Notes: generated by a model from the sequence alone, not told the origin. Shown: positions 55,653 through 64,000, counted from the stretch's first letter. The stretch: DNA of 64,000 bases from Streptomyces fradiae ATCC 10745 = DSM 40063 (GCF_008704425.1 NZ_CP023696.1:4070501-4134500); one strand, 5' to 3'. A program made the numbers and translations.

Positions 55653-57158
55653 ATGACTGCAAACGTCGACGGAGTGCCCGAGAAGTTCGCCGCGCTCGGG
55701 CTGACCTACGACGACGTGCTGCTGCTGCCGGGCGCGTCGGACATGGCTCCCGACCAGATCGACACCTCCTCGCAGCTCTCGCGCAACGTCCGGGTCAACA
55801 TCCCGCTGCTCTCCGCCGCGATGGACAAGGTCACCGAGTCCCGGATGGCCATCGCCATGGCCCGCCAGGGCGGCGTCGGCGTCCTCCACCGGAACCTGTC
55901 GATCGCCGACCAGGCGAACCAGGTCGACCTGGTGAAGCGCTCGGAGTCCGGCATGGTCACGGACCCGATCACGATCCACCCGGACGCCACGCTCGCCGAG
56001 GCCGACGCCATCTGCGCCAAGTTCCGCATCAGCGGCGTGCCGGTCACGGACCCCGCGGGCAAGCTGCTCGGCATCGTCACCAACCGCGACATGGCCTTCG
56101 AGACCGACCGCGCCCGCCGGGTGCGCGAGGTCATGACCCCGATGCCGCTGGTCACCGGCAAGGTCGGCATCTCCGGCGTGGACGCCATGGAGCTGCTGCG
56201 CCGCCACAAGATCGAGAAGCTGCCGCTCGTCGACGACAACGGCCTCCTCAAGGGCCTCATCACCGTCAAGGACTTCGTCAAGGCCGAGAAGTACCCGAAC
56301 GCGGCGAAGGACAAGGAGGGCCGCCTCCTCGTCGGCGCCGCCGTCGGCGTGGCGGGCGACGCGTACGAGCGCGCCCAGGCGCTCATCGAGGTGGGCGTCG
56401 ACTTCATCGTGGTCGACACCGCCCACGGCCACTCCAAGCTGGTCGGCGACATGGTCGCCAAGATCAAGTCCAACTCCGGCGTCGACGTCATCGGCGGCAA
56501 CGTCGCCACCCGCGACGGCGCCCAGGCCCTCGTCGACGCGGGCGTCGACGCCATCAAGGTCGGCGTCGGCCCCGGCTCCATCTGCACCACCCGCGTCGTC
56601 GCCGGCATCGGCGTCCCGCAGGTCACGGCGATCTACGAGGCGTCGCTCGCCGCCAAGGAGGCCGGTGTCCCGGTCATCGGCGACGGCGGCCTGCAGTACT
56701 CGGGCGACATCGCCAAGGCGCTGGTCGCGGGCGCCGACACGGTGATGCTCGGCTCGCTCCTGGCCGGCTGCGAGGAGTCGCCCGGCGAGCTGCTGTTCAT
56801 CAACGGCAAGCAGTTCAAGTCGTACCGGGGCATGGGCTCGCTCGGCGCCATGCAGTCCCGCGGCGACCAGCGGTCCTTCTCCAAGGACCGGTACTTCCAG
56901 GAGGGCGTCGCCTCCGACGAGAAGCTGGTCCCCGAGGGCATCGAGGGCCAGGTGCCCTACCGCGGCCCGCTCTCCGCGGTCGTCCACCAGCTCGTCGGCG
57001 GCCTGCGCCAGTCGATGTTCTACGTCGGCGGCAGCACCGTCCCCGAGCTCCAGGCGCGCGGCCGGTTCGTCCGGATCACCTCGGCGGGGCTCAAGGAGAG
57101 CCACCCGCACGACATCCAGATGACCGTCGAGGCGCCCAACTACAGCAGCAAGCGCTGA
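55653..57158 (+). CDS. guaB: Inosine-5'-monophosphate dehydrogenase
   Basis: This enzyme oxidises IMP to XMP, the committed step of GMP synthesis. It has 501 residues. The TIM barrel starts TYDDVLLLPGASDM. Two CBS domains (~95-215) lie between barrel halves (ITIHPDATLAEADAICAKFR, MTPMPLVTGKVGISGVDAME). The catalytic Cys ~311 is in GPGSICTTRVV and the flap is RGMGSLGAM. I chose ATG 55653 behind GGGGAAGG over an upstream in-frame Met. A 16-bp terminator follows. Confidence 0.97.
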   Translation: MTANVDGVPEKFAALGLTYDDVLLLPGASDMAPDQIDTSSQLSRNVRVNIPLLSAAMDKVTESRMAIAMARQGGVGVLHRNLSIADQANQVDLVKRSESGMVTDPITIHPDATLAEADAICAKFRISGVPVTDPAGKLLGIVTNRDMAFETDRARRVREVMTPMPLVTGKVGISGVDAMELLRRHKIEKLPLVDDNGLLKGLITVKDFVKAEKYPNAAKDKEGRLLVGAAVGVAGDAYERAQALIEVGVDFIVVDTAHGHSKLVGDMVAKIKSNSGVDVIGGNVATRDGAQALVDAGVDAIKVGVGPGSICTTRVVAGIGVPQVTAIYEASLAAKEAGVPVIGDGGLQYSGDIAKALVAGADTVMLGSLLAGCEESPGELLFINGKQFKSYRGMGSLGAMQSRGDQRSFSKDRYFQEGVASDEKLVPEGIEGQVPYRGPLSAVVHQLVGGLRQSMFYVGGSTVPELQARGRFVRITSAGLKESHPHDIQMTVEAPNYSSKR

Positions 57159-57188
57159 CCCGCGGGCGCCCGCGCCCGCACGTACCGC

Positions 57189-57231
57189 CGCGAGGGCGGC
57201 CCGGCCACGCACCGACCGGGCCGCCCTCGCG
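57189..57231 (+). terminator. Terminator after guaB
   Basis: Perfect 16-bp arms (57189-57204 and 57216-57231, beginning CGCGAGGGCGG) enclose an 11-nt loop. Confidence 0.85.
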
Positions 57232-57270
57232 CGCGTCCGGGCGACTCCGGGCGGCGGGGGCGGGCGTCGG

Positions 57271-57330
57271 GGCGTCCGGGCCGCGCGTCCGGCGTCCGGG
57301 CCGCGCGTCCGGCGTCCGGGCCGCGCGTCC
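57271..57330. repeat. Three exact 20-bp tandem repeats
   Basis: GGCGTCCGGGCCGCGCGTCC occurs three times without change in the 363-bp gap between guaB and the guaB3-like gene. The rest of the gap is GC-rich spacer; GATACT (57480-57485) about 37 bases before the next GTG is a possible -10. Confidence 0.95.
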
Positions 57331-57521
57331 GGGGCGCTGCCGGACTGCGCCGCGGGCCCGCGGGCCGTACGCCTCCGCGCGCGCCGGGGCGCCGCCGCTC
57401 GTACGCCCCCGCCGGGGCCGTCACCGCCCGCCGCCCGCCCGCGCCGGGGCGACCGGGCCGCCCCCCGCGCGTGCGTCGGGGATACTGGTAGGCGCAGACG
57501 CAGAGGGAAAGGCCACACATC

Positions 57522-58646
57522 GTGACTGAGATCGAGATCGGGCGCGGCAAGCGCGGCCGCAGGGCGTACGCCTTCGACGACATCGCCGTCGTACCGAGCC
57601 GGCGCACGCGGGACCCGAAGGAGGTCTCGATCGCGTGGCAGATCGACGCCTACCGCTTCGAGCTGCCCTTCCTGGCCGCCCCGATGGACTCGGTCGTGTC
57701 GCCGCGGACCGCCATCCGGATCGGCGAGCTCGGCGGCCTGGGCGTGCTCAACCTGGAGGGCCTGTGGACCCGCCACGAGGACCCGCAGCCGCTGCTCGAC
57801 GAGATCACCGAGCTCGACGGGGAGACCGCGACCCGCCGTCTGCAGGAGATCTACTCCGCCCCCATCCAGGAGGAGCTGATCGGGCGGCGCCTGAAGGAGG
57901 TCCGCGACGCCGGTGTCGTCACCGCGGCGGCGCTCTCCCCGCAGCGCACGGCCCAGTTCTCCAAGGCCGTGGTCGACGCGGGCGTCGACATCTTCGTCAT
58001 CCGCGGCACGACGGTCTCCGCCGAGCACGTCTCCGGCGCCGCCGAGCCGCTGAACCTGAAGCAGTTCATCTACGAGCTGGACGTCCCCGTCATCGTCGGC
58101 GGCTGCGCCACCTACACGGCGGCCCTGCACCTGATGCGCACGGGCGCGGCGGGCGTGCTGGTCGGCTTCGGCGGCGGCGCGGCGCACACCACCCGCAACG
58201 TCCTCGGCATCCAGGTCCCGATGGCCACCGCCGTCGCCGACGTGGCCGCCGCCCGGCGCGACTACATGGACGAGTCCGGCGGCCGGTACGTGCACGTCAT
58301 CGCCGACGGCGGCGTGGGCTGGTCCGGTGACCTGCCGAAGGCCATCGCGTGCGGCGCCGACGCCGTGATGATGGGCTCCCCGCTGGCGCGCGCCACGGAC
58401 GCGCCCGGCAAGGGCCACCACTGGGGCATGGAGGCCGTCCACGAGGACGTGCCGCGCGGCAAGCTGGTCGACCTGGGCGTCGCCGGGACGACGGAGGAGA
58501 TCCTGACCGGTCCCTCGCACTCGCCCGACGGGTCGATGAACTTCTTCGGCGCGCTGCGCCGGGCCATGGCGACGACGGGCTACAGCGAGCTGAAGGAGTT
58601 CCAGCGCGTCGAGGTGACCGTCGCGGACTCGCAGCACAGCCGCTGA
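57522..58646 (+). CDS. guaB3: GuaB3-family IMP dehydrogenase-related protein
   Basis: It has 374 residues and no CBS domains, as in the actinobacterial IMPDH-related GuaB3 group. IMPDH-like barrel features include YAFDDIAVVPSRRTRDP, LPFLAAPMDSVVSP, IADGGVGWSGDLPKAIACGA and MMGSPLARA. At the active-site loop, where IMPDH has GxGSICTTR, this protein has GFGGGAAHTTRNVLG, so the nucleophile Cys is absent. Its activity is therefore uncertain; a regulatory or different redox role is possible. GTG start; AGAGGGAAAGG lies upstream. Confidence 0.88.
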   Translation: MTEIEIGRGKRGRRAYAFDDIAVVPSRRTRDPKEVSIAWQIDAYRFELPFLAAPMDSVVSPRTAIRIGELGGLGVLNLEGLWTRHEDPQPLLDEITELDGETATRRLQEIYSAPIQEELIGRRLKEVRDAGVVTAAALSPQRTAQFSKAVVDAGVDIFVIRGTTVSAEHVSGAAEPLNLKQFIYELDVPVIVGGCATYTAALHLMRTGAAGVLVGFGGGAAHTTRNVLGIQVPMATAVADVAAARRDYMDESGGRYVHVIADGGVGWSGDLPKAIACGADAVMMGSPLARATDAPGKGHHWGMEAVHEDVPRGKLVDLGVAGTTEEILTGPSHSPDGSMNFFGALRRAMATTGYSELKEFQRVEVTVADSQHSR

Positions 58647-58733
58647 CCCGGCCGCCCGTACCGGGGCCGCGCCGACCCGGGCTCCCGTAACGGGGCCGCG
58701 CCGACCCGGCCCGCCCGTACCGGGGCCGCGCGC
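58647..58733. repeat. Three degenerate ~30-bp tandem units
   Basis: GACCCGGCCGCCCGTACCGG followed by GGCCGCGCC recurs three times with small changes right after the guaB3-like gene. Confidence 0.8.
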
Positions 58734-58752
58734 CCGGGGACCCGGCGCATGC

Positions 58753-58799
58753 GCGAGGGGCCCGCACCGGATCGTCCGATCCCGGTGCGGGCCCCTCGC
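58753..58799. terminator. Strong hairpin between convergent genes
   Basis: Perfect 18-bp arms (58753-58770 and 58782-58799, beginning GCGAGGGGCCCGC) with additional ATC/GAT pairing in the loop. It can terminate the guaB3-like gene and the opposing membrane-protein gene. Confidence 0.85.
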
Positions 58800-58882
58800 C
58801 GTGCGCGTCCGCGCGCGGTGGCGGCCGGTGGCCCGGCGCGGCGCGGTGAAGCGCCCCGCCCGGCCGGGGTGGGCCGGTGCCG

Positions 58883-59446
58883 CTACGCGGCGCCCTTCTT
58901 GGCGCCCGCGAAGCCGGTCAGCGCGCCGATGCCGAGGAAGACGTACGTCATGCCGTCCGCGGCCATCTTCCACAGCTCCATGACCTCGCCGAAGTTCTGG
59001 AAGAAGATCTCCGTGAAGGAGCCCTCGCCCAGCTTGGAGAGGATGACCGCGATGGTGACGAGCTGGCCCAGGTAGACGGCGCCGGCCGCGAGGACCACCG
59101 AGGCGCCCTGGAGGAGGGGGTTGCGCCCGCCGACCTTGCCGGCGGCGAAACCGACGAGCAGGCCGACGCCCACCGCCGCGTAGCCGATCTCCCGCTCGAT
59201 GGCGCCGCCGATGCCGCCGTACACGCCCGCGCCGACCAGGGCGGCGACCAGCGCGGCGAGCAGTCCGAGGCCGACGTTGTCCCGCGCGGGCGCCGGGGGC
59301 TGCACCGGGGCCCCGTACTGCGGGAAGGGCTGCTGCGCGGCGGGGCCGGTGCCCGGCCCGCCGGGGTACGGCTGCTGCGCGGCGTCGCCGCCCGGCCCGC
59401 CGGCGTACGGGTTGCCACCGGGCGGCGGCGGAACGGACTGGCTCAT
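58883..59446 (-). CDS. Pro/Gly-rich membrane protein
   Basis: The function is not recognised. It has 187 residues. The N-terminal ~55 residues are Pro/Gly/Gln/Tyr-rich (PPPPGGNPYAGGPGGDAAQQ). They are followed by about four hydrophobic segments (GLGLLAALVAALVGAGVYGG, AAVGVGLLVGFAAGKVGG, ASVVLAAGAVYLGQLVTIAV, MTYVFLGIGALTGFAGA). A FTEIFFQNFGEVMELWKMA stretch precedes the last helix. The ATG has GGGGATTCCC upstream. It resembles many small Streptomyces envelope proteins. Confidence 0.75.
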   Translation of the reverse strand: MSQSVPPPPGGNPYAGGPGGDAAQQPYPGGPGTGPAAQQPFPQYGAPVQPPAPARDNVGLGLLAALVAALVGAGVYGGIGGAIEREIGYAAVGVGLLVGFAAGKVGGRNPLLQGASVVLAAGAVYLGQLVTIAVILSKLGEGSFTEIFFQNFGEVMELWKMAADGMTYVFLGIGALTGFAGAKKGAA

Positions 59447-59767
59447 GCTGGGAATCCCCCCTGGTCGGAACCGGCGGCCGGGCTTCTGACGTGTGCACGG
59501 CCGCGCGCGAATCAGAGGCGGACACTAGCAGCCCCCTGTGACAGGGAGCCCGGCGATTTCCGACCGTGACCGGCCCGGAAGCAAGCCGAGACCGGGCACC
59601 CGGCCGGGCGGGAGGCGGACGGGGCCGGGGGCCGGCCGGGGCCGCGGAGGCGGACGGGTCGGGGGCCCGGCCGGGTCGGGGTGCCGGAGGGGGGCGGGGA
59701 GGCGGCCGGGGCGGGGTGCCGGACGGTCCGGGAGCCGGACGGGCGGGTCGGGGGCCGCGCGGTCGGG
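59447..59767. other. GC-rich gap without a gene
   Basis: A 321-bp stretch between the start of the membrane-protein gene and the end of the nucleotide-sugar dehydrogenase gene. The left ~70 bp presumably hold the membrane-protein promoter. The right ~200 bp are imperfect GGGCCGGGxGGCGGAC-type repeats with no coding signature. Confidence 0.6.
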
Positions 59768-61012
59768 TCAGAGGCGGTGCGCCGCGCCGACCGGGGTGGC
59801 GCCGCGCGTGTCGAGCAGCAGCTGCGCCTTCACGGCCAGGCCCTGGAGGTCGTACGTGCGGTGGTGCTGGAGCAGGATCGTCAGGTCGGCGCCCGCCGCG
59901 GCCTCGTACAGGGAGTCCGCGCGCGGGACGGGCAGGTCGCGCACCCGCCACACCGGCGCGTACGGGTCGTGGTAGCTGACCGCCGCGCCCATGTCCATCA
60001 GCCGCTGGGCGATCTCCGGCGCCGGGGAGCCCTCCCGGTCGGCGAGGTCCGGCTTGTAGGTGATGCCGAGCAGCAGCACCCGCGCGCCGCGCACGGACTT
60101 GCCGTGCTCGTTGAGGAGGGTGGCGCAGCGCTGGGTGACGTACTGCGGCATGCGCTCGTTGATCTGGCCCGCCGTCTCCACCAGGCGCAGGGGGCGGTGG
60201 GCGCCGACCGTGTCGACGGGGGTGCCGTGGCCGCCGACACCGGGGCCCGGCCGGAACGCCTGGAAGCCGGACGGCTTGGTCTCGGCGCACCGGATGACGT
60301 CCCACAGGTCCACGCCGAGGTCGTGGCAGAGCACGGCCATCTCGTTGACGAGGGCGATGTTGACGTGCCGGTAGTTGGTCTCCAGCAGTTTGACCGTCTC
60401 GGCCTCGCGGGTCCCCCGCGCGCGGACGACCTTGTCGGTGAAGCGCCCGTAGAAGGTGGCGGCGGACTCGGTGCAGGCGGGGGTGAGGCCGCCGATCACC
60501 TTGGGGGTGTGGGCGTAGCCGTGGGCCCGGTCGTCCGGGTCGAGACGGGCGGGGGAGTACGCGAGGTGGAAGTCGCGCCCGGCGCGCAGCCCGGAGCCCT
60601 CCTCCAGGAGGGGGCGCACCACGTCCTCGGTGGTGCCCGGCGGTACGGGCGACTCCAGCAGGACGGTCGTGTGGGGGCGCAGCCGGGCGGCGAGCGCGCG
60701 GGCGGCGCCGGTGACGGCGGTCAGGTCCAGGGTGCGGGGCGCGGCGGCGGGCGGAGTGGGCGCGCAGATCACGGCGGTGCGGACGCGGCCCAGCTCGGCG
60801 GGGTGTGTGGTGGGGCGGAAGCCGCAGGACAGCATGCGGCGGATCTCGGACGGGGTGAGGGAGCCGTCGACGGGAGGGCGCCCGGCGGACAGTTCGGCGA
60901 CGGCCCGCGGGTCGGTGTCGTAGCCGATCGTGTCGATACCCGCGGCGGTGGCGGCCTGGGCGAGGGGCAGTCCGAGGTGGCCGAGGCCGATGACGGCGAG
61001 GTCTGCGGGCAT
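59768..61012 (-). CDS. Nucleotide-sugar 6-dehydrogenase family protein lacking the catalytic Cys
   Basis: It has 414 residues from ATG 61012 (MPADLAVIGLGHLGLPLAQA). The Rossmann motif GLGHLG (9-14), SPVPPGTTEDV, AYSPARLDP, ETVKLLETNYRHVNIALVNE and KPSGFQAFRPGPGVGGH fit the UDP-glucose/UDP-ManNAc dehydrogenase family. Where active enzymes have GVGGHCIPVDP, the sequence is GVGGHGTPVDT: residue ~263 is Gly (GGC, plus strand 60224-60226) instead of the Cys that carries the thioester. It may be inactive, mutated or of altered function. It is divergent from glpD. Confidence 0.85.
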   Translation of the reverse strand: MPADLAVIGLGHLGLPLAQAATAAGIDTIGYDTDPRAVAELSAGRPPVDGSLTPSEIRRMLSCGFRPTTHPAELGRVRTAVICAPTPPAAAPRTLDLTAVTGAARALAARLRPHTTVLLESPVPPGTTEDVVRPLLEEGSGLRAGRDFHLAYSPARLDPDDRAHGYAHTPKVIGGLTPACTESAATFYGRFTDKVVRARGTREAETVKLLETNYRHVNIALVNEMAVLCHDLGVDLWDVIRCAETKPSGFQAFRPGPGVGGHGTPVDTVGAHRPLRLVETAGQINERMPQYVTQRCATLLNEHGKSVRGARVLLLGITYKPDLADREGSPAPEIAQRLMDMGAAVSYHDPYAPVWRVRDLPVPRADSLYEAAAGADLTILLQHHRTYDLQGLAVKAQLLLDTRGATPVGAAHRL

Positions 61013-61263
61013 GGGCGTGAGCCGTCCTTCCCAATAGCCGTAAGGGGGCGGTACGCGCAAGTCCTGTGGACAGAACGAGCGGACGCACAGTCAGACTAGG
61101 CGTAAATATGACCGTTATGCGGTATTGCGCGCCCGTGATCGCCCGAGTGTTGTCCCCGTTGTCCACAGGTGGCGCGGGGCCGGTGGCCGATGTCGGCGGC
61201 CGGGGACAGAATCGAATCCGTGAGCCCGAGCACACAGGGGGACGGCGGCGACGGGAGGCAGCG
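61013..61263. promoter_or_regulatory. Divergent promoter region with two DnaA-box-like sites
   Basis: A 251-bp region with an AT-richer centre (GGCGTAAATATGACCGTTAT). TTGTCCACA (61159-61167) matches the Streptomyces DnaA-box consensus. CTGTCCACA is present on the minus strand at 61065-61073. GGGAGGCAGCG is the ribosome-binding site of glpD. Confidence 0.6.
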
Positions 61264-62970
61264 GTGAGGACAGCGAGACTGGGACCCGCGGAGCGGGCCG
61301 CGGCCCTGGCGGCCATGGCCGAGCGCGAGCTGGACGTGCTGGTCGTGGGCGGTGGCGTGGTCGGGGCCGGGACGGCGCTCGACGCGGTGACCCGTGGCCT
61401 CGCCACAGGCCTGGTGGAGGCCCGCGACTGGGCGTCCGGGACGTCCAGCCGGTCCAGCAAGCTCATCCACGGCGGCCTGCGCTACCTGGAGATGCTCGAC
61501 TTCGCGCTGGTGCGGGAGGCCCTCAAGGAGCGCGGCCTGCTGCTGGAGCGGCTGGCGCCGCACCTGGTCAGACCGGTGCCGTTCCTCTACCCGCTGCGGC
61601 ACCGGGGCTGGGAGCGGCTGTACGCCGGATCGGGCGTCGCCCTGTACGACGCGATGTCCGTCTCCTCCGGCCGCGGCCGGGGCCTGCCCCTGCACCGCCA
61701 CCTGTCGCGCCGCCGCGCCCTGCGGGCCGCCCCCGCCCTGCGCCGGGACGCCCTGGTGGGCGCCCTGCAGTACTACGACGCCCAGGTGGACGACGCCCGC
61801 CACGTCGCCACACTGGTGCGCACGGCCGCGGCGTACGGCGCGCACACGGCGAACCGGGCCCGCGTCGTCGCCTTCCTCCGCGAGGGCGAGCGGGTCGTGG
61901 GCGCCCGCGTGGCGGACGTGGAGGCCGGCGGCGAGTACGAGATCCGCGCCCGCCAGGTCGTCAACGCGACGGGCGTGTGGACCGACGACACGCAGGCGCT
62001 CATCGCGGAGCGCGGCCAGTTCCACGTCCGCGCCTCGAAGGGCATCCACCTGGTCGTCCCCAAGGACCGCGTCCACTCCACGACTGGCCTGATCCTGCGC
62101 ACCGAGAAGAGCGTCCTGTTCGTCATCCCCTGGGGGCGCCACTGGATCATCGGGACGACCGACACCGACTGGGACCTCGACAAGGCCCACCCCGCCGCGT
62201 CCAGCGCCGACATCGACTACCTCCTGGAGCGGGTCAACGGCGTCCTGGCCACCCCGCTCTCCCGCGACGACGTGCAGGGCGTCTACGCGGGCCTGCGGCC
62301 CCTGCTGGCCGGGGAGTCCGACGCCACCAGCAAGCTCTCCCGCGAGCACACGGTCGCCCACCCCGTGCCCGGCCTCGTCGTCGTCGCGGGCGGCAAGTAC
62401 ACGACGTACCGGGTCATGGCGAAGGACGCGGTGGACGAGGCGGTGCACGGCCTGGACACGCGCGTCGCGCCGTGCGTCACGGAGGAGGTGCCGCTGCTGG
62501 GCGCCGAGGGGTACCGGGCGCTGTGGAACGCCAGGGCGCGGATCGCCGCCCGGACGGGCCTGCACGTCGTGCGCGTCGAGCACCTGCTCCACCGGTACGG
62601 CACCCTGGTGGACGAGCTGCTCGACCTGATCGCCGACGACCCCTCGCTGGGCGAGCCCGTCGCGGGCGCCGACGACTACCTGCGCGCCGAGATCCTCTAC
62701 GCGGCCTCCCACGAGGGCGCCCGGCACCTGGACGACGTCCTGACCCGCCGGACCCGCATCTCCATCGAGACCTTCGACCGGGGCACCGGCTGCGCCCGCG
62801 AGTGCGCCGAACTGATGGCGCGGGTCCTCGGCTGGGGGGAGGACCAGGTCGCCAAGGAGGTGGAGCACTACGAGAAGCGGGTCGAGGCGGAGCGGGAGTC
62901 CCAGCGGCAGCCGGACGACCAGACGGCCGACGCCGCCCGGCTCGGCGCCCCGGACATCGTCCCCCTGTAG
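61264..62970 (+). CDS. glpD: Glycerol-3-phosphate dehydrogenase (FAD-dependent)
   Basis: This peripheral membrane flavoenzyme oxidises sn-glycerol-3-phosphate to dihydroxyacetone phosphate and passes electrons to quinone. It has 568 residues: FAD-binding VVGGGVVGAGTALDA (~32-46), RSSKLIHGGLRYLE, KGIHLVVPKDRV, IIGTTDTDW and VVAGGKYTTYRVMA, with the C-terminal helical domain from ~400. GTG 61264 is chosen for its GGGAGG site; the frame is open further up without homology. No glycerol kinase or transporter gene is adjacent. Confidence 0.95.
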   Translation: MRTARLGPAERAAALAAMAERELDVLVVGGGVVGAGTALDAVTRGLATGLVEARDWASGTSSRSSKLIHGGLRYLEMLDFALVREALKERGLLLERLAPHLVRPVPFLYPLRHRGWERLYAGSGVALYDAMSVSSGRGRGLPLHRHLSRRRALRAAPALRRDALVGALQYYDAQVDDARHVATLVRTAAAYGAHTANRARVVAFLREGERVVGARVADVEAGGEYEIRARQVVNATGVWTDDTQALIAERGQFHVRASKGIHLVVPKDRVHSTTGLILRTEKSVLFVIPWGRHWIIGTTDTDWDLDKAHPAASSADIDYLLERVNGVLATPLSRDDVQGVYAGLRPLLAGESDATSKLSREHTVAHPVPGLVVVAGGKYTTYRVMAKDAVDEAVHGLDTRVAPCVTEEVPLLGAEGYRALWNARARIAARTGLHVVRVEHLLHRYGTLVDELLDLIADDPSLGEPVAGADDYLRAEILYAASHEGARHLDDVLTRRTRISIETFDRGTGCARECAELMARVLGWGEDQVAKEVEHYEKRVEAERESQRQPDDQTADAARLGAPDIVPL

Positions 62971-63539
62971 GGCCCGCCGGAGCGTGGCCGCGGCCGTGGG
63001 CGTGGACCCGGCGGGCGGGGTGGTCGGAGGTGGCCGGGGGGCTGCCCGTCGAGCGGGGCCGAGGGTGGCCCGTCGGGCGGGCGGGGCCGGGGGTGGTCTG
63101 TCGGGCGGGGCCGCCGGCCGGGTCGGCCTGCCCCGGCCGACCCGGCCTGACCCGGCTGGCTCCGGACCGTGTCGAACCCGCCTCGGACCGTCTCGGACCG
63201 TCTCGAACCGAACGGTGCCGAGGGCGCCGTCACGGCTCCGCGGGACACGCTTTCGCCGGGGCCGGACCGGCTGTGACCAGGGGCGACGGCTCCTGGTCGG
63301 GCTCCAGGGCGAGGTGACGTACCGTCAGTCGACGGATGGCCAGAACCAAGGGCACCGTGAGTCTCGTCCTGCACTTCGGTATGGCCCGGCACCCTCCCCG
63401 GCCGTCATCCTCGCGGACGCCGGACCCGGGACAACCCCCGGTCCCGGAGTGAGGGACAATGAAGGTTCCACCAGGGCGGGTTACCGCATCGCGCGGACGC
63501 GGCAGGCGCGGGCGAGGAACAGGATCGCAGAGGGGACGC
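62971..63539 (+). other. Gap after glpD with terminator and short repeats
   Basis: 569 bp without a convincing gene. It contains the glpD terminator (63116-63147), CTCGGACCGT repeats near 63180-63210, and a second dyad CCGGGAC/GTCCCGG (63426-63432, 63441-63447). GGGACAATGAAGGTTCC-type sequence near 63450 precedes the last gene. A promoter for that gene is likely here, but no clear boxes were found. Confidence 0.5.
63116..63147 (+). terminator. Terminator after glpD
   Basis: Perfect 13-bp arms GGCCGGGTCGGCC (63116-63128) and GGCCGACCCGGCC (63135-63147) around the loop TGCCCC. Confidence 0.75.
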
Positions 63540-64000
63540 ATGTCGGGAGCGGAGCAGTCGCGGGACGCGGCGCGGCAACCTCAGCGGGGCGCCGACGGCG
63601 AAGGCACGACCTCGAAGGACGCGACGGTGAAGGGTGAGGGCGGTGCCCTGCCGAAGGGCGCGGCCGAAGGCGACGCCGTGCGGGGCGCCACGGACGGGAG
63701 CGACGCGAAGGGCGGCGACGCGAAGGGCCAGGGCGCGCCGGACGCGGGTGCCGCGCCGCGGCAGGCGGCTCCGGCCGCCGGGACCGGCGGCGACGGGGAC
63801 CGCGGCGGTACGAGCCGTGCCGACGCGGTCCGTGACGGCACGACACGCGAGGACGCGGCCCGCGACGGCGGGACGCGCGAGGACGCGGCCCCGACGGGCG
63901 AGGCGGGCACCGGAGGTTCCCGCCCGGCCAAGGCGGCGGCCAAGGCGGCGGACACGGCCAAGGCGGCGCCGGCGGCCGGGCCCGACATGGCGAAGAAGCC
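63540..64000 (+). CDS. N-terminal part of a low-complexity protein (3' truncated by window edge)
   Basis: ATG 63540 follows GCAGAGGGGACGC. The 153 visible residues (MSGAEQSRDAARQPQRGADG and onward) are Ala/Gly/Asp/Lys-rich, contain imperfect repeats (TREDAARDGG, SDAKGGDAKGQG) and predict no fold, so this is a disordered N terminus. What follows outside the window decides the function. In Streptomyces, serine/threonine kinase genes with long disordered regions occur downstream of glpD, but nothing here proves that. Confidence 0.6.
   Translation, partial: MSGAEQSRDAARQPQRGADGEGTTSKDATVKGEGGALPKGAAEGDAVRGATDGSDAKGGDAKGQGAPDAGAAPRQAAPAAGTGGDGDRGGTSRADAVRDGTTREDAARDGGTREDAAPTGEAGTGGSRPAKAAAKAADTAKAAPAAGPDMAKK

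Noticed and set aside
55542..61466. A nearly 6-kb open frame on the minus strand across guaB and neighbours
   Set aside because: It is antisense to well-supported genes and open only because GC-rich codons rarely give stops; no domain is recognisable. Similar long antisense frames over secY, rpoA, glmS and tsaD were discarded for the same reason.
63540..64000. Assigning a serine/threonine kinase to the last partial gene
   Set aside because: Only disordered sequence is visible; no kinase motif lies inside the window.

Overview
The window is chromosomal DNA from a high-GC actinomycete, almost certainly a Streptomyces. The signs are very strong G/C bias at third codon positions, many GTG starts, actinobacterial gene order, a groES-groEL1 operon under two CIRCE elements, and a whiD-bldM-sigma-guaB block typical of that genus. 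No rRNA, tRNA, IS element, phage or CRISPR array was seen.

Layout. 1-18.2 kb is translation and export core on the + strand: rplP (5' truncated)-rpmC-rpsQ | rplN-rplX-rplE-rpsN-rpsH-rplF-rplR-rpsE-rpmD-rplO | secY-adk | map | infA-rpmJ-rpsM-rpsK-rpoA-rplQ | truA, then rplM-rpsI. A membrane-anchored GYGYPH-repeat protein and an ABC-F ATPase lie between truA and rplM. The map-infA gap holds a striking nested tandem repeat. 18.3-25.3 kb carries amino-sugar and cofactor genes: glmM, coaA (- strand), a small YefM-like protein, glmS-acpS-nnr.

25.4-36.0 kb looks like an accessory block inserted between nnr and alr. It contains an epoxide-hydrolase-like gene divergent from a WYL regulator, an SMI1/KNR4-type gene, and a compact cluster that I read as a cyclophane RiPP system: divergent XRE regulator, radical SAM/SPASM maturase, a 60-aa precursor with four aromatic-Asp-Asn motifs, a pentapeptide-repeat protein and an oxygenase-like protein. 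A second XRE/TPR regulator with five small unknown genes follows. This block is the most interesting part of the window.

36.0-46.4 kb returns to conserved genes: alr, an alpha/beta hydrolase, the t6A genes tsaE, tsaB and tsaD, a RimI-type acetyltransferase, several small or membrane proteins, a class I methyltransferase and a polysaccharide deacetylase. 46.5-53.2 kb has groES-groEL1, an NTF2-like protein, two LysR regulators, an SDR and a MOSC protein. 53.2-64 kb has the developmental genes whiD and bldM, the latter behind a textbook sigma-BldN promoter, then an ECF sigma factor (probably shbA), guaB, a guaB3-like gene, a Pro-rich membrane protein, a nucleotide-sugar dehydrogenase lacking its catalytic Cys, glpD, and the 5' end of a disordered-protein gene.

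Intergenic regions repeatedly show perfect GC-rich hairpins (terminators) and short tandem repeats. Several proteins carry low-complexity Pro/Ala, Gly/Asp or Arg/Thr insertions or tails. Gene names of conserved genes are secure; functions in the accessory block are inferences from motifs and context.
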